From Amphritea balenae (GTDB lineage: Bacteria > Pseudomonadota > Gammaproteobacteria > Pseudomonadales > Balneatricaceae), in contig NZ_RQXV01000013.1 in NCBI RefSeq assembly GCF_003858655.1, positions 1 through 64,000 on the forward strand: DNA of 64,000 nucleotides, written 5' to 3'. Positions within the stretch are counted from its first letter, which is position 1. Every line of letters begins with the position of its first letter. The position numbers were made by a program, and so were the translations under genes. The notes beneath the pieces were generated by a model. That model was not told the origin of the DNA, made no database searches, and saw nothing but the letters and a program-made list of their open reading frames with translations. This document shows positions 1 to 9,708 of the stretch, piece after piece.

Positions 1-2
1 CT

Positions 3-650
3 TTTACTTACATTGGACGAAAACCTAAAAACGCAATTTCTCAGCATCTTGATAATTTACTTAAAAAAATAAGTTATGGCTGTTGGTGGCAGGAGCCTAC
101 AACAATAGGTGCGTCTTCTCTGGTAGATAAGGTTTATGTTGCATATCCAGATTTAATAGATAAGCGATTGAAATCTAAGGATGTTGTTGGTTTAAGTAGC
201 AGCATGTTTTTGGATGAAGATGTAGTTGAGTTTTCCAAGCTATTGTTATCGACTCACTCCTTAGATATTAAAAGCCTGAAGAACCTTGATGCTGTATTAA
301 CTTTGCCACATGAATCGTTATTTGGTGATAATGAGCGTTACCGCTCTCACGTACTAGAAACACTGCATAGGTATGGCGAAAATAGCGCAGTTAAGTATCA
401 TCCTCGATATAGTGAATATGACCTGCTTAGACTGGAAGATGAAGGGGTCACTCTATTACCTGCGGAGGCAGCATTTGAAAGTTTATTGATGCTGTTACCT
501 ACCAAGACAACTATCATTGGGGATGTTTCCTCGACACTACTAACTACGCGTTGGATTAGGCCTGATCTTAATGTGATCTCGGAAAGTAGAGGGGGGGTGA
601 ATAGGAAATTAGAAAACTTATTTAAAGAATTAGATATTCTTATTTCTTGA
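3..650 (+). CDS. Sialyltransferase-like glycosyltransferase, 5'-truncated by window edge
   Basis: The frame is open from base 3 with no stop, so the gene starts outside the window; the TTG at 168 is only an internal codon. About 215 C-terminal residues are visible. A YHPR motif is followed about 50 residues later by a GDVSST motif and then an RPDLNVI stretch. This arrangement resembles the HP and S/T motifs of bacterial GT52 and polysialyltransferase-type enzymes, which transfer sialic acid to surface glycans. That assignment is by motif only. The stretch is visibly richer in A and T than the genes after 700, as is common for acquired surface-glycan genes. Its stop codon overlaps the 3' end of the opposing lpxL gene by 11 bases. 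Acceptor and donor cannot be told from the fragment. Confidence 0.6.
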   Translation, partial: FTYIGRKPKNAISQHLDNLLKKISYGCWWQEPTTIGASSLVDKVYVAYPDLIDKRLKSKDVVGLSSSMFLDEDVVEFSKLLLSTHSLDIKSLKNLDAVLTLPHESLFGDNERYRSHVLETLHRYGENSAVKYHPRYSEYDLLRLEDEGVTLLPAEAAFESLLMLLPTKTTIIGDVSSTLLTTRWIRPDLNVISESRGGVNRKLENLFKELDILIS

Positions 651-1578
651 ATAAAGCTTCTGTTTTATAAAATTTAGTTGTTTTCTCTCGTTGTGTTTTA
701 AATCGTTTATGAACCCACATGTATTGGCTTGGTGCTTTGCGAATCCCTGCTTCAATCGCTGCATTTATAAGACTTGCATCTTCGGTTTCCTCACCTGAAG
801 GGAAGCCCTGTACAGCACTAGCCTCAAGGACATAACCTGAATTGTCAGGTTTGCGCCAGCAATCAAGCTTTACCAGAGGTGACTGATTCAATTTGTGCAT
901 TTTTGTTGTAGCGACAGTTGTCGCAGCTGATTGGCCAAAAAAAGGCACAAAAACAGTACCTTTACGACCCAGGTCCTGATCCGGGGCATACCAGATACAG
1001 CGGTTTTTGCGCATCGCTCGCAGCATCTGACGCGTCTGTTTACGTTCTATCGGTTGGCTGAATCGCTCTCTGCCGGAGGTGAAAAACCACTCCAGCATCG
1101 GATTGTTGTGGGCGCGGTACAAGGTACTACAGGGGGCGCCGTGTAGGGAAAACAGTAAACCTGCAAGATCCAGACATGAGAAATGCCAGCCCATCAGGAT
1201 GACACCGTTGCCCTGTTTCAGATAGTTATCCAGCAGTTCGAAATTTCGAAATTCAGTATTTGAACGAAAAAGATCTTTGTCTTTCCAGTAGGCCCAGCCG
1301 GTTTCGATGAGGCCGATACCGTTGTTTTCAAATACTTCCTTAACCCTGTTTTGTTGTTCTTCCTGGCTCAGTTCAGGAAAACAGGTTGCTATATTTACCT
1401 GGGTGACATGGCGTCGAGAGGGCATCAGGCGGTAAAGCACACGGCCAAGTGTCCTGCCTATCCGGTAACCTGCGGCTAATGGAAGTGCGCATACCAGCCG
1501 TAACAAACCAATACCGAGCCAGAGCCCCCAATATTTTGGTGCTAAAAAATCTGACCAGCTCACTTCTTTATCGCCCAC
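640..1578 (-). CDS. lpxL: Lipid A biosynthesis acyltransferase, LpxL/HtrB family
   Basis: This 312-residue protein belongs to the LpxL/LpxM family, which adds secondary acyl chains to Kdo-lipid A precursors at the inner face of the inner membrane. An N-terminal hydrophobic segment (about residues 17-38) fits the family's membrane anchor. The catalytic HX4D motif is His132 to Asp137, and an APDQD motif lies near residue 200, both hallmarks of the family. Length is normal. The gene sits between a surface-glycan gene and the divergent msbA, the flippase that exports lipid A. LpxL, LpxM and LpxP cannot be told apart by eye, so the symbol is a family label. The 3' end converges on the truncated glycosyltransferase and overlaps it. 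Confidence 0.9.
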   Translation of the reverse strand: MGDKEVSWSDFLAPKYWGLWLGIGLLRLVCALPLAAGYRIGRTLGRVLYRLMPSRRHVTQVNIATCFPELSQEEQQNRVKEVFENNGIGLIETGWAYWKDKDLFRSNTEFRNFELLDNYLKQGNGVILMGWHFSCLDLAGLLFSLHGAPCSTLYRAHNNPMLEWFFTSGRERFSQPIERKQTRQMLRAMRKNRCIWYAPDQDLGRKGTVFVPFFGQSAATTVATTKMHKLNQSPLVKLDCWRKPDNSGYVLEASAVQGFPSGEETEDASLINAAIEAGIRKAPSQYMWVHKRFKTQREKTTKFYKTEALFKK

Positions 1579-1684
1579 AATCTATCCAGATGCTGTAAAA
1601 TCAGGCAATTATAATGTTTGCCTCCCCTGAACTCTAGTTCTGATCAGAATGCTGGAGGCTGAATAACTAAGAGTTTGATTAATT

Positions 1685-3463
1685 GTGAAGACAGATAACA
1701 GTATGCAGGTTTATCTTCGGTTACTGCAGTATGTGAAGCAGTACTGGCCTGCCTTTATCGTTAGTGTGGTTGGTTTTGTGATTTATGCGGTATCACAGAC
1801 AGCTTCGGCCAAATGGCTCGAAGCTTTCGTTGATACGGTTGAGCGGGGAGCGTTTGAAGACCGAATCTGGCTGGCGCTGGCTATACTGGGGATCTTTTTT
1901 ATCCGGGGTATCGGCACTTTCTTGGGTAATTATGGACTAGCCTATGTTGCCCGTTATGTTATCCATAACCTGAGACTTGATCTGTTTAAGCATCTGATGA
2001 TTCTGCCTAGCAGTTATTATCATAAAAGCTCAAGTGGGGAGCTGTTAGCCAAGCTTACTTATAATGTTGAGCAGGTCACCGGAGCTGCGACGAACGCACT
2101 TAAAATAGCCCTGCGGGAAGGTCTTACTGTTATTGGTTTGTTCGGTTATATGCTTTATCTGAACTGGAAGCTGACGTTATTGTTTTTAGTTATAGGACCG
2201 ATAGTGGGTGCGATTGTGGGGATTGCTGCCCGTAGAATGCGTGGGATCAGCCGAAATGTGCAGAAAAGTGTTGGGGATATAACCTCATCTGCTGCTGAAG
2301 CAATCAAAGGCTATCAGGTGGTTAGAATCTTTGGTGGTAGCCAACTGGAGATTGACCAATTTACTGATGTAAGCCAGCAAAACAGACGGCAAACGATGAA
2401 GATGGTTGTGACACAATCGGTTACCACGCCTATCGTGCAGATGCTGGTTGCTGGTGTTATAGCGCTTATGACGTTTTTAGCGATGGATCCCGATCTGATC
2501 CAGGAAATGAGTACAGGGCAGTTTATTGCTTTTATTTCTGCTGCTGCATTGATGGCTAAACCGGTTCGTTCATTAACCGAAATAAGTAGCATGATTCAGA
2601 AAGGTCTGGCCGCATCTGAAAGTGTTTTTGATGTTGTTGATACCGAGCCAGAAAAAGATAGTGGTACTCTTAAGCTTGAGAACGTTCGCGGTGCTTTGCA
2701 ATTCGATCATCTCAGTTTTACATATGATTCAGACGGCAAAACTGTTCTTAATGATATCAACTTAAATGTAGCGCCAGGTGAAACCATCGCGCTGGTAGGT
2801 AAGTCCGGTAGTGGTAAATCGACTCTGGCTGGATTGTTGCCGCGTTTTTACGATGCCAGTGAAGGTGAAATACTGTTGGATGGTCATAATATCCAGGAGT
2901 ATTCGCTGGCTAGCCTGCGTAATCAGATCGCCTTGGTTAATCAGCAGGTGATTCTCTTTAATGGCAGCATTGCTGAGAATATTGCCTATGGTGCTATGGC
3001 TAATTGTTCAAGAGAGCAGATTGAATCAGCCGCCCAGGCCGCTCACGTGACCGAGTTTGCAAATAACCTGCCTGAAGGTCTTGATACGCTGGTCGGTGAA
3101 AATGGTACTTTGTTGTCAGGCGGGCAACGGCAACGTATCGCCATTGCCCGGGCAATTCTGAAAGATGCGCCAATTCTGATTCTTGATGAAGCGACCTCTG
3201 CCCTGGATACCGAGTCGGAACGCCATATTCAGGATGCGCTTGAGAATGTTATGCAAGGTCGTACAACGATAGTGATTGCTCACCGACTATCTACAATCGA
3301 AAACGCAGACCGGATCATGGTAATGGATGCCGGTCGTATACTCGAGCAGGGCTGCCATGCTGAACTTCTGCAGCAGAACGGTATCTATGCCAACCTCTAT
3401 CAATTGCAGTTCTCTGAAACTGCGGATCTGCCAGCAACCAAACAACAACCGGATCAGGAATAA
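1685..3463 (+). CDS. msbA: Lipid A export ATP-binding/permease MsbA
   Basis: This 592-residue half-transporter flips lipid A-core across the inner membrane using ATP. The first 300 residues form the transmembrane domain. The nucleotide-binding domain carries Walker A (GKSGSGKST, 372-380), the signature LSGGQRQR (477-484), Walker B with DEATSALD (from 501) and the switch His533. The start used is GTG at 1685, with a weak TAAGAG upstream; an ATG at 1703 would remove six residues and cannot be excluded. hldE follows after five bases, so the two are almost certainly co-transcribed. Opposite lpxL, the neighbourhood is wholly about lipopolysaccharide, which supports MsbA over other ABC exporters. 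Confidence 0.93.
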   Translation: MKTDNSMQVYLRLLQYVKQYWPAFIVSVVGFVIYAVSQTASAKWLEAFVDTVERGAFEDRIWLALAILGIFFIRGIGTFLGNYGLAYVARYVIHNLRLDLFKHLMILPSSYYHKSSSGELLAKLTYNVEQVTGAATNALKIALREGLTVIGLFGYMLYLNWKLTLLFLVIGPIVGAIVGIAARRMRGISRNVQKSVGDITSSAAEAIKGYQVVRIFGGSQLEIDQFTDVSQQNRRQTMKMVVTQSVTTPIVQMLVAGVIALMTFLAMDPDLIQEMSTGQFIAFISAAALMAKPVRSLTEISSMIQKGLAASESVFDVVDTEPEKDSGTLKLENVRGALQFDHLSFTYDSDGKTVLNDINLNVAPGETIALVGKSGSGKSTLAGLLPRFYDASEGEILLDGHNIQEYSLASLRNQIALVNQQVILFNGSIAENIAYGAMANCSREQIESAAQAAHVTEFANNLPEGLDTLVGENGTLLSGGQRQRIAIARAILKDAPILILDEATSALDTESERHIQDALENVMQGRTTIVIAHRLSTIENADRIMVMDAGRILEQGCHAELLQQNGIYANLYQLQFSETADLPATKQQPDQE

Positions 3464-3468
3464 ATAAT

Positions 3469-4893
3469 ATGAAACTGGTAATGCCCCGTTTTGATAAAGC
3501 TCAGGTGCTGGTTGTTGGAGATCTGATGCTGGACCGTTACTGGCATGGCCCGACATCCAGAATTTCACCAGAGGCGCCGGTGCCTGTGGTTAAGGTAGAT
3601 CAACGTGAAGACCGTCCTGGTGGTGCCGCTAACGTTGCGCTTAACATCACGGCATTGGGTGCGGGTGTGTCGCTGGTAGGTATTGTGGGTGAAGATGAAG
3701 CCGGGCTAGCTCTGGAACAGCAACTGAGTTCAGCCAGAGTTAACTGTGCATTCTGTATGAGTAATTCTGAGCCGACGATTACCAAACTACGGGTAATGAG
3801 TCGTCACCAGCAACTGATTCGACTGGATTTTGAAGAGCGATTTGCGACGGATTACAGTCAGGCTTTACAGCAACAGATTCAGGCTTTACTGAGCAATGTA
3901 ACAGCGCTGATATTATCGGATTATGATAAAGGGACGCTGAGCGATCCTCAGGTGTTGATTAAGGCTGCCCGTGCGGTAAAAGTTCCGGTACTGGTCGATC
4001 CCAAAGGCTCAGATTTTGAACGTTATCGTGGCGCAACCCTGCTGACTCCGAATATGGGTGAGTTTGAAGCGGTTGTCGGGCCTTGCCATACCGAACAGGA
4101 GTTGGTGGATAAAGCTCAGCAGCTGGTGACGAAATTGGAGCTTGATGCGTTACTGGTAACCCGAAGCGAGCAAGGGATGACCTTGATAAAGCCTGGTCAG
4201 AATGAGGTGCATTATCCTGCGCAAGCACGTGAAGTCTTTGATGTAACCGGTGCCGGAGATACGGTTATCTCTACACTGGCTGCTGCGCTGGCCTCTGGCG
4301 AAACCCTCGAAGTGGCTACCGGTCTGGCTAATATTGCCGCGGGTATTGTTGTAGGTAAGCTGGGTACGGCAGCGATCAGTGGGCCGGAATTACGCGGTGC
4401 GGTGAATCGGGAACAAGGCTCTGAGCGAGGCGCTGTCAGTGAAGAGCAGTTACTGATCGCGCTGGATGATGCGCGTTCTGCCGGTGAAAAGATCGTTTTC
4501 ACAAATGGTTGTTTTGATATTTTGCATGCCGGGCATGTGGGGTATCTGGAACAAGCCAGAGCCCAGGGAGATCGTCTGGTACTAGCGATCAATGATGATG
4601 ATTCGGTTAAACGGCTTAAAGGTGAAGGTCGGCCAATTAATCCGGTAGAGCGTCGTAAAGCGGTGCTGGCTGGATTGGAAGCGGTCGACTGGGTGGTTAG
4701 TTTTGCTGAAGATACCCCTGAACGATTGTTGCAGCAGGTTAAGCCTGATGTGTTAGTCAAAGGCGGCGATTACGGACTGGATCAGGTCGTGGGTGCTGAG
4801 TTTGTAAAGGGTTATGGTGGTGAGGTGAAAGTGCTTTCATTCCTCGATAATTGCTCAACTACAGCGATAGTTGAAAAAATTCAGAGTAAATAA
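3469..4893 (+). CDS. hldE: Bifunctional heptose 7-phosphate kinase / heptose 1-phosphate adenylyltransferase
   Basis: HldE makes ADP-heptose for the LPS inner core, phosphorylating heptose-7-P at C1 and adenylylating the later heptose-1-P. The 474 residues show both expected domains. Residues 1-320 are a PfkB/ribokinase fold with a GGAAN motif near 51 and the GAGD anion-hole motif at 261-264. Residues 340-474 are a cytidylyltransferase-like domain with the [12 protein letters not shown] nucleotide-binding motif at 345-356. The length matches the fused enzyme of E. coli. It is five bases downstream of msbA, and gmhA, which provides its substrate, is about 4 kb away on the other strand. It converges on the 4915-5727 gene with no obvious terminator between. 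Confidence 0.96.
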   Translation: MKLVMPRFDKAQVLVVGDLMLDRYWHGPTSRISPEAPVPVVKVDQREDRPGGAANVALNITALGAGVSLVGIVGEDEAGLALEQQLSSARVNCAFCMSNSEPTITKLRVMSRHQQLIRLDFEERFATDYSQALQQQIQALLSNVTALILSDYDKGTLSDPQVLIKAARAVKVPVLVDPKGSDFERYRGATLLTPNMGEFEAVVGPCHTEQELVDKAQQLVTKLELDALLVTRSEQGMTLIKPGQNEVHYPAQAREVFDVTGAGDTVISTLAAALASGETLEVATGLANIAAGIVVGKLGTAAISGPELRGAVNREQGSERGAVSEEQLLIALDDARSAGEKIVFTNGCFDILHAGHVGYLEQARAQGDRLVLAINDDDSVKRLKGEGRPINPVERRKAVLAGLEAVDWVVSFAEDTPERLLQQVKPDVLVKGGDYGLDQVVGAEFVKGYGGEVKVLSFLDNCSTTAIVEKIQSK

Positions 4894-4914
4894 TTTCGCT
4901 TTAATCAGTTTTCC

Positions 4915-5727
4915 TTAGAAATGCTTGGCTTTCTGCTTGGGCGCAAATACTTCACTCAGATGGGTGTTGGCGGGAATTTTTATCGCCTGCACCCGATCTC
5001 TTATCAGTTTGTTTAAACTAAAAATTCCTTCCCGGTTGAGTCGGGCCAGCCAGAGGTCTGTGTTCATCACTACGCTGAGCTCGTTAGAAGTCAGATCGTA
5101 TTGTTCTTCCGCATGTAGCAGCGAAAGCTGATCCGTTCCAGGTAATTCCAGCCTCAGAGGGTAAACTAGCTGTGCCGAGCAGGTCTGTTTATGGATATAG
5201 AGAAAAGGATTACCCAGCAACGGCTGGCGGTTGATATAGACCTGAGCTTCGGGAAGCTTCAAAGGGTTACGCCGCTCGCTGAATAGCTGCATGCTGTGTT
5301 CAGTATGATATTCCAGTGTGGAATAGGGCTTGATAAGACGCTGAGTATTCAAATCGGTGCGGCAGAACTGTTTGCCTTTCAATAACAGACACTCTTCAAC
5401 CAGTTCCTGAGCAAGTGTCAGATAGGGATTGGTTAGCTGTTCCAGTGGTACATATCCCGAAGGTAGTTTAAGTACCGCATGGTCGGTGCGTTGTTGGCGA
5501 ACCAGTACCAGATATTCTTTATTATCCAGCCGCAGATGAATCTGCGCAGAAACGCCGAGATTAGCATATTTACCAGGAATCTTAGGGGTACAGGCCTTGC
5601 GGCGCATCTGCATGGTTTCAAAGTCGACAGGAATACCAACCGGTGTGATATTCACCCCCCCGGCAAAAGGTGCAATCTCAATTGCCTGAGTGCGGAATTC
5701 GTTAGGATCTTTACTGGCAAGGATCAT
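4915..5727 (-). CDS. Conserved protein of unknown function, possible remote Nudix fold
   Basis: I do not recognise this 270-residue protein by name. It has no signal peptide or membrane segment. Around residues 90-115 a PSGY sequence is followed by an AQELVEEC stretch. This resembles the second half of a Nudix box (REUXEE), but the spacing from the glycine is wrong for a canonical box, so hydrolase activity is doubtful. It is the last gene of a minus-strand group with the aldo/keto reductase, 30 bases upstream, and the FAD oxidoreductase, suggesting a shared pathway I cannot name. It converges on hldE. The reading frame is long, intact and has ordinary codon use. Confidence 0.7.
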   Translation of the reverse strand: MILASKDPNEFRTQAIEIAPFAGGVNITPVGIPVDFETMQMRRKACTPKIPGKYANLGVSAQIHLRLDNKEYLVLVRQQRTDHAVLKLPSGYVPLEQLTNPYLTLAQELVEECLLLKGKQFCRTDLNTQRLIKPYSTLEYHTEHSMQLFSERRNPLKLPEAQVYINRQPLLGNPFLYIHKQTCSAQLVYPLRLELPGTDQLSLLHAEEQYDLTSNELSVVMNTDLWLARLNREGIFSLNKLIRDRVQAIKIPANTHLSEVFAPKQKAKHF

Positions 5728-5757
5728 GCAGTTTCCTTCGTAAAATACCGGCTATTT

Positions 5758-6570
5758 TCAGTTCTTCCTGAGGCTATTGTATGCTGCTGCAACATTAGCC
5801 CGTAGATGATCCGGGTTTATCGTACCGATAATGGCACTGCTGACACCGGGGTGTCCGAATATCAGATCAAAGCTTGCCTGCAGTGGGTTTTCATACTGCT
5901 GACTCAAGTGGCCTGAAGCCAATGCTTTTTTAACCAGAATTCCCTTGTTGTTCGTTGCGGCAAAGTCGATAACGGCCAACTCTTCCTGATAATTCAGGTT
6001 GTGCGTCACCATAGCAATATCAGAACGTTTAAGGGTTTCGATACCGCCTTCTACCGTTTTACCCGACATGCCTGCCGCTCGAATCTTGCCCTCTTTTTTC
6101 AGGTGTTCCAGCTGTTCTAAAATACCGTAGCGTTGGATAATCTCAAGATCATTACCATCGGAGTGCACCAGTACGATATCAATCACATCGGTCTGCAACC
6201 GCTGCAGGCTTCTCTCTATACTTAATCTCACATGTTCGGGGGTAAAATCAAAATGTGATTGCCCAGTCTGGTTATTAAACTCTTCGCCTACTTTGCTGCA
6301 GATTATCCAATCATTACGCTGTCCCTGAAGCAGAGGCCCTAAACGCTCTTCACTATTGCCATAAGCGGGAGCTGTATCAATCAGGTTGATACCCAGCTCA
6401 CGGCTCAAAACCAGTAATTCTTGAGCGGCCCGGGTATCCGGTATGGTAAAACTGTCCGGGTATTTTACGCCCTGATCCCGGCCTAGTTTTACCGTACCAA
6501 GGCCGATAGGACTAACTTTAATATCAGTGCCAGCAATTACTTCAGGGGTTAACAAAACATTGTCTCCCAT
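5758..6570 (-). CDS. Aldo/keto reductase family oxidoreductase
   Basis: This 270-residue NAD(P)H-dependent oxidoreductase has the aldo/keto reductase barrel. The catalytic set is visible as Asp and Tyr in an IDTAPAYG stretch, Lys in CSKVGEE and His in VLVHSDG. A GTINPDHL sequence near the C terminus fits the cofactor-binding loop. The start overlaps the 3' end of the FAD oxidoreductase gene by 22 bases, so the two are translationally linked. The protein is slightly short for the family (often 280-330 residues) but complete in its motifs. The substrate is unknown; the LPS-rich neighbourhood alone does not show a role in sugar metabolism. Confidence 0.88.
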   Translation of the reverse strand: MGDNVLLTPEVIAGTDIKVSPIGLGTVKLGRDQGVKYPDSFTIPDTRAAQELLVLSRELGINLIDTAPAYGNSEERLGPLLQGQRNDWIICSKVGEEFNNQTGQSHFDFTPEHVRLSIERSLQRLQTDVIDIVLVHSDGNDLEIIQRYGILEQLEHLKKEGKIRAAGMSGKTVEGGIETLKRSDIAMVTHNLNYQEELAVIDFAATNNKGILVKKALASGHLSQQYENPLQASFDLIFGHPGVSSAIIGTINPDHLRANVAAAYNSLRKN

Positions 6571-7733
6571 ACAGGTTCAGCCACTTTTGCTTCAGGTAAC
6601 TGATTCAGCGTAGCAATATCGGACCGGTATTCAGGAGTGATGTTCTGTTGTTGCAGCAGATCTAATATCTGGTCACTGAGATCGGGTGCCAACGCCAGTT
6701 TAGTGGGCCAGCTGATGATGGTATTGCCGAACGATTGGGCGAAAGCTGCATCCGGTCGGGTAAGGGATGATTGTTTTGGCTCAGCCCGGTTTATATGAAA
6801 GCTAGCCCAGCGAGCCTCTTTCAGTTCAATCCAGGGTAATAGTTTGCCAAGAATTTTCTGAGCTTCAGCGATCTGTTGTTCGGTTGTACGTTGAACGCCG
6901 GTTTCTGCCAGATCCCCCCCCAGATACCACACTTGCTCGCCATTGCGGGTCGGGTGTGTGGTAATAGTCACGACGGGCTTAGTACCACTGCTGATACAGT
7001 GAGCAAAGGTTGGCAGAACTGAGCGGTGACGTACCATGACCATATGTAGGGGACGACGTTGCATCTGTAGTTTTTTAATCTGCAGTTCTTGCAACAACTG
7101 TTCGCTACCCTCACCTGCAGTGGTGATATAACGCTGTGCGTTGATTTTCAAATTACCCAGAGTAACGCCGCTCACCTGGCCAGATTGTGAATCCAGTTGT
7201 ATCTTCGTCGACTCTACTTTACGAATATAATCAGCGTAAGGGCTGGCCAGTGCGCTGATGACGGAGGGTACGTCCAGCACAATTTCATTAAGTTTATATA
7301 ACTGGCCACGAAACGTCGGGTGTTGAAATACCACTGGGCGCTGTTCAGGTGCTATCTGATCAACCCTGCCTTTAAGTGCTTTACTGGCGAAGAAGGTGGT
7401 CATCTTAGAGCCAAGAGAGCCCGCCGACCACATATAGTGGGCATCTGATAATACCCGCGCACTGCTCAGATCCAGTTCACCGGTGCCGGCCAGACATTCA
7501 CGCCAGCGGGCTGGCATATCTGCGATGCTGTTTGATGCCTGAGTCAGGGCACCATTCAACGCATACTTTGTCCCGCCATGGATAATGCCCTGGGAACAAA
7601 CGCTCTGGCCACCCCCCAGGGTGTTGGTTTCCAGTAAAATAGCATCATAGCCTTGCTGCCGAACCCTGTTTAGCAACCAAAGCCCGGCGATACCGCCGCC
7701 GAAAATAACCAGATCTGTATTGATAGTTTGCAT
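6549..7733 (-). CDS. FAD-dependent oxidoreductase, DAO family
   Basis: The protein begins with a dinucleotide-binding GGGIAG motif at about residues 12-17, right after the first strand, as in D-amino-acid oxidase/glycerol-3-phosphate dehydrogenase-type flavoproteins. A GGGQSVCSQGIIHGG segment near residues 40-55 contacts the flavin in this family. I start it at 7733 because an AGGA lies six bases upstream and the FAD motif then has its usual N-terminal place. An upstream ATG at 7760 would add nine residues. The result is 394 residues. It leads the operon with the aldo/keto reductase and the unknown gene, and is divergent from waaA. The substrate is unknown. Confidence 0.85.
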   Translation of the reverse strand: MQTINTDLVIFGGGIAGLWLLNRVRQQGYDAILLETNTLGGGQSVCSQGIIHGGTKYALNGALTQASNSIADMPARWRECLAGTGELDLSSARVLSDAHYMWSAGSLGSKMTTFFASKALKGRVDQIAPEQRPVVFQHPTFRGQLYKLNEIVLDVPSVISALASPYADYIRKVESTKIQLDSQSGQVSGVTLGNLKINAQRYITTAGEGSEQLLQELQIKKLQMQRRPLHMVMVRHRSVLPTFAHCISSGTKPVVTITTHPTRNGEQVWYLGGDLAETGVQRTTEQQIAEAQKILGKLLPWIELKEARWASFHINRAEPKQSSLTRPDAAFAQSFGNTIISWPTKLALAPDLSDQILDLLQQQNITPEYRSDIATLNQLPEAKVAEPVWETMFC

Positions 7734-7827
7734 GCATAGTCCTGCTGTAGGTGCGCCCATTATACCCTCGGTATCCCGTTCTGATAATGGTAGACTGCTG
7801 TTTTACTTGCGGAAACTGATCAACCGT

Positions 7828-9096
7828 ATGGCTCGCTTGCTTTATACACTGGTATTTTATTGTCTGACGCCCATTATTCTTCTAAAGCTTTGGCTGCGGG
7901 GGAAGAAAGCGCCTGAGTATCGTTTACGCTGGGCCGAACGCTTTGGTCTTGTTAAATGGTGGCAGGGTGAACGGCCGATCTGGATTCATGCTGTATCTCT
8001 GGGCGAGACTATTGCTGTTATACCCCTGGTGGAACGGCTGTTGCAGGAACACCCGGATATACCGGTTATTATCACCAGCATGACACCCACAGGTAGCGCC
8101 CGGGTGTTGGCACAATTTGGCGCGCGGGTACAGCACTGCTACTGTCCTTATGATCTGCCGGATGCTCTGAGCCGTTTTCATCAACGGATTCAGCCACGCA
8201 GTTGTGTCATTGTTGAAACCGAGCTCTGGCCCAACCTTATTCATAGCTGTAAGCGCAGAGATATACCCGTCTCTGTTATTAATGCACGATTGTCATCCCG
8301 TTCTGCCAGGGGTTATGGAAAAGTCAGCTGGTTAAGCCGGCCTATGTTGCAAAACATTAGTCGGATAGCGGTGCAGAACTCTGATGATGGCGAACGCTTT
8401 ATTGAACTGGGGCTGGGTGCTGAAAAGCTGGAAGTCACCGGCAGTATTAAATTCGATATCTCGGTACCAGCAGACAATGATGAGCGGATTAGTGAGTTAC
8501 GAGAAGCCTGGGGTTGTGAACGGCCGGTACTCATTGGTGCCAGTACCCATGATAATGAAGATCAGCAACTGCTTGAAATATATACTAACCTCCAGTCTCG
8601 TTATAACAATCTGTTGTTGATACTCGTACCCCGCCATCCCGAGCGTTTTGCTGAGGTCTATGATCAGAGTGTTAAAGCGGGCTGGCACACCTGCCGTCGT
8701 AGCCTCGGACAATTGCCAACTCATGATTGTCAGGTCTATATAGGCGACACTATGGGTGATCTGATGTTGTTATACGGTGCTGCTGATATCGTGTTTGTCG
8801 GCGGCAGTCTAATCGAGCGGGGAGGGCATAACCCGCTGGAACCTGCTGTTCTTTCTAAACCGGTGTTAATGGGCGCCAATTATTTCAATTTTAATCAGAT
8901 CGTTTCTCATATGGAGCAGGAACTGGCGTTGCAGACTGTGGCTGATAAGCGGGAACTGCAGCGGGCTGTTGCTGAGCTGATCGAACATCCGGAACAAGCC
9001 CGGGCAATGGGTATGAGGGGGCGTCAGTGTATCGACGCCAATCGTGGGGCATTAGAAAAACAGCTGCAGTTGGTCAAGCAACTGTCAGGCATATAA
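7828..9096 (+). CDS. waaA: 3-deoxy-D-manno-octulosonic acid (Kdo) transferase
   Basis: WaaA (KdtA) transfers Kdo from CMP-Kdo to lipid IVA at the inner membrane. The 422-residue reading starts at the ATG at 7828, where a hydrophobic anchor (LLYTLVFYCLTPIILL) followed by a RWAERFG segment matches the family's N terminus. The frame is open further upstream to 7720, but that extension overlaps the divergent FAD oxidoreductase and lacks family features. The HAVSLGET motif carries the catalytic Glu. The C-terminal GT-B half has FVGGS and GGHNPLEP motifs that bind the nucleotide. No strong ribosome site is seen; a TTG at 7807 is a possible alternative start. It converges on gmhA. Confidence 0.95.
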   Translation: MARLLYTLVFYCLTPIILLKLWLRGKKAPEYRLRWAERFGLVKWWQGERPIWIHAVSLGETIAVIPLVERLLQEHPDIPVIITSMTPTGSARVLAQFGARVQHCYCPYDLPDALSRFHQRIQPRSCVIVETELWPNLIHSCKRRDIPVSVINARLSSRSARGYGKVSWLSRPMLQNISRIAVQNSDDGERFIELGLGAEKLEVTGSIKFDISVPADNDERISELREAWGCERPVLIGASTHDNEDQQLLEIYTNLQSRYNNLLLILVPRHPERFAEVYDQSVKAGWHTCRRSLGQLPTHDCQVYIGDTMGDLMLLYGAADIVFVGGSLIERGGHNPLEPAVLSKPVLMGANYFNFNQIVSHMEQELALQTVADKRELQRAVAELIEHPEQARAMGMRGRQCIDANRGALEKQLQLVKQLSGI

Positions 9097-9133
9097 GTTC
9101 TAGGTTATAAGCTTTAGGTTTAAACCAACAGTC

Positions 9134-9697
9134 TTAGTCGCTGCTAAGGCGGCGATCCATCTCTTCACACAGCCAGTGGCCGATAAAGATATGAGCCTCC
9201 TGAATACGCGCGGTTTCAGTACTGGGTGCTTTAATCAGGTGATCAGCAATCGCTTTTAGTTTACCGCCATCTTCACCGGTCCAGGCCCAGCAAGTCGCGC
9301 CTTTTATCTGAGCGGCCTCGATCGCATTAATCACGTTAGTGCTATTGCCAGAGGTGGATAAGCCGATCACCAGATCATTCGGTTGGCAGAGTGCTTCTAT
9401 CTGTCGCGTAAATACCGAATCAAAGCTGTAATCATTTGAATGTGCAGTAAGAATGGAGCTATCCACGGTTAGTGCGATAGCTGGTAACGCTTTACGCTCG
9501 GCTTTATAGCGCACCACAAATTCAGCCGCCAGATGTTGGCTGTCTGCTGCACTACCCCCATTACCCATAAACAGAAGCTTGCCGCCGGCGGTAAAGGTTG
9601 CGGCTATCTGTGTAGCCAGTTGCTCAACCTCTGCTCGTATTTCAGGTAATCGGTTGAAGGTTTGCATATGACGTTGCAGGGCGTTTTCAAATGACAT
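9134..9697 (-). CDS. gmhA: Phosphoheptose isomerase GmhA (SIS domain)
   Basis: GmhA converts sedoheptulose 7-phosphate to D-glycero-D-manno-heptose 7-phosphate, the first step towards ADP-heptose. This 187-residue SIS-domain protein has the phosphate-binding GNGGS (45-49) and STSGNS (114-119) motifs, Glu59 in AAEF, and the RIQEAH segment with Gln166 and His169 that supplies catalytic residues in this family. The related replication factor DiaA shares the fold but lacks this Glu/His pair in context, so GmhA is preferred. hldE, the next enzyme, lies nearby. The gene starts 11 bases after the cyaY stop, so it is probably transcribed with cyaY. Confidence 0.88.
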   Translation of the reverse strand: MSFENALQRHMQTFNRLPEIRAEVEQLATQIAATFTAGGKLLFMGNGGSAADSQHLAAEFVVRYKAERKALPAIALTVDSSILTAHSNDYSFDSVFTRQIEALCQPNDLVIGLSTSGNSTNVINAIEAAQIKGATCWAWTGEDGGKLKAIADHLIKAPSTETARIQEAHIFIGHWLCEEMDRRLSSD

Positions 9698-9708
9698 CTG
9701 AGTATTCC

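Noticed and set aside
931-1146. Plus-strand reading frame inside lpxL
   Set aside because: Antisense shadow of a conserved gene.
9134-9697. DiaA replication initiator
   Set aside because: The Glu59 and Gln166/His169 pattern and heptose context fit GmhA.
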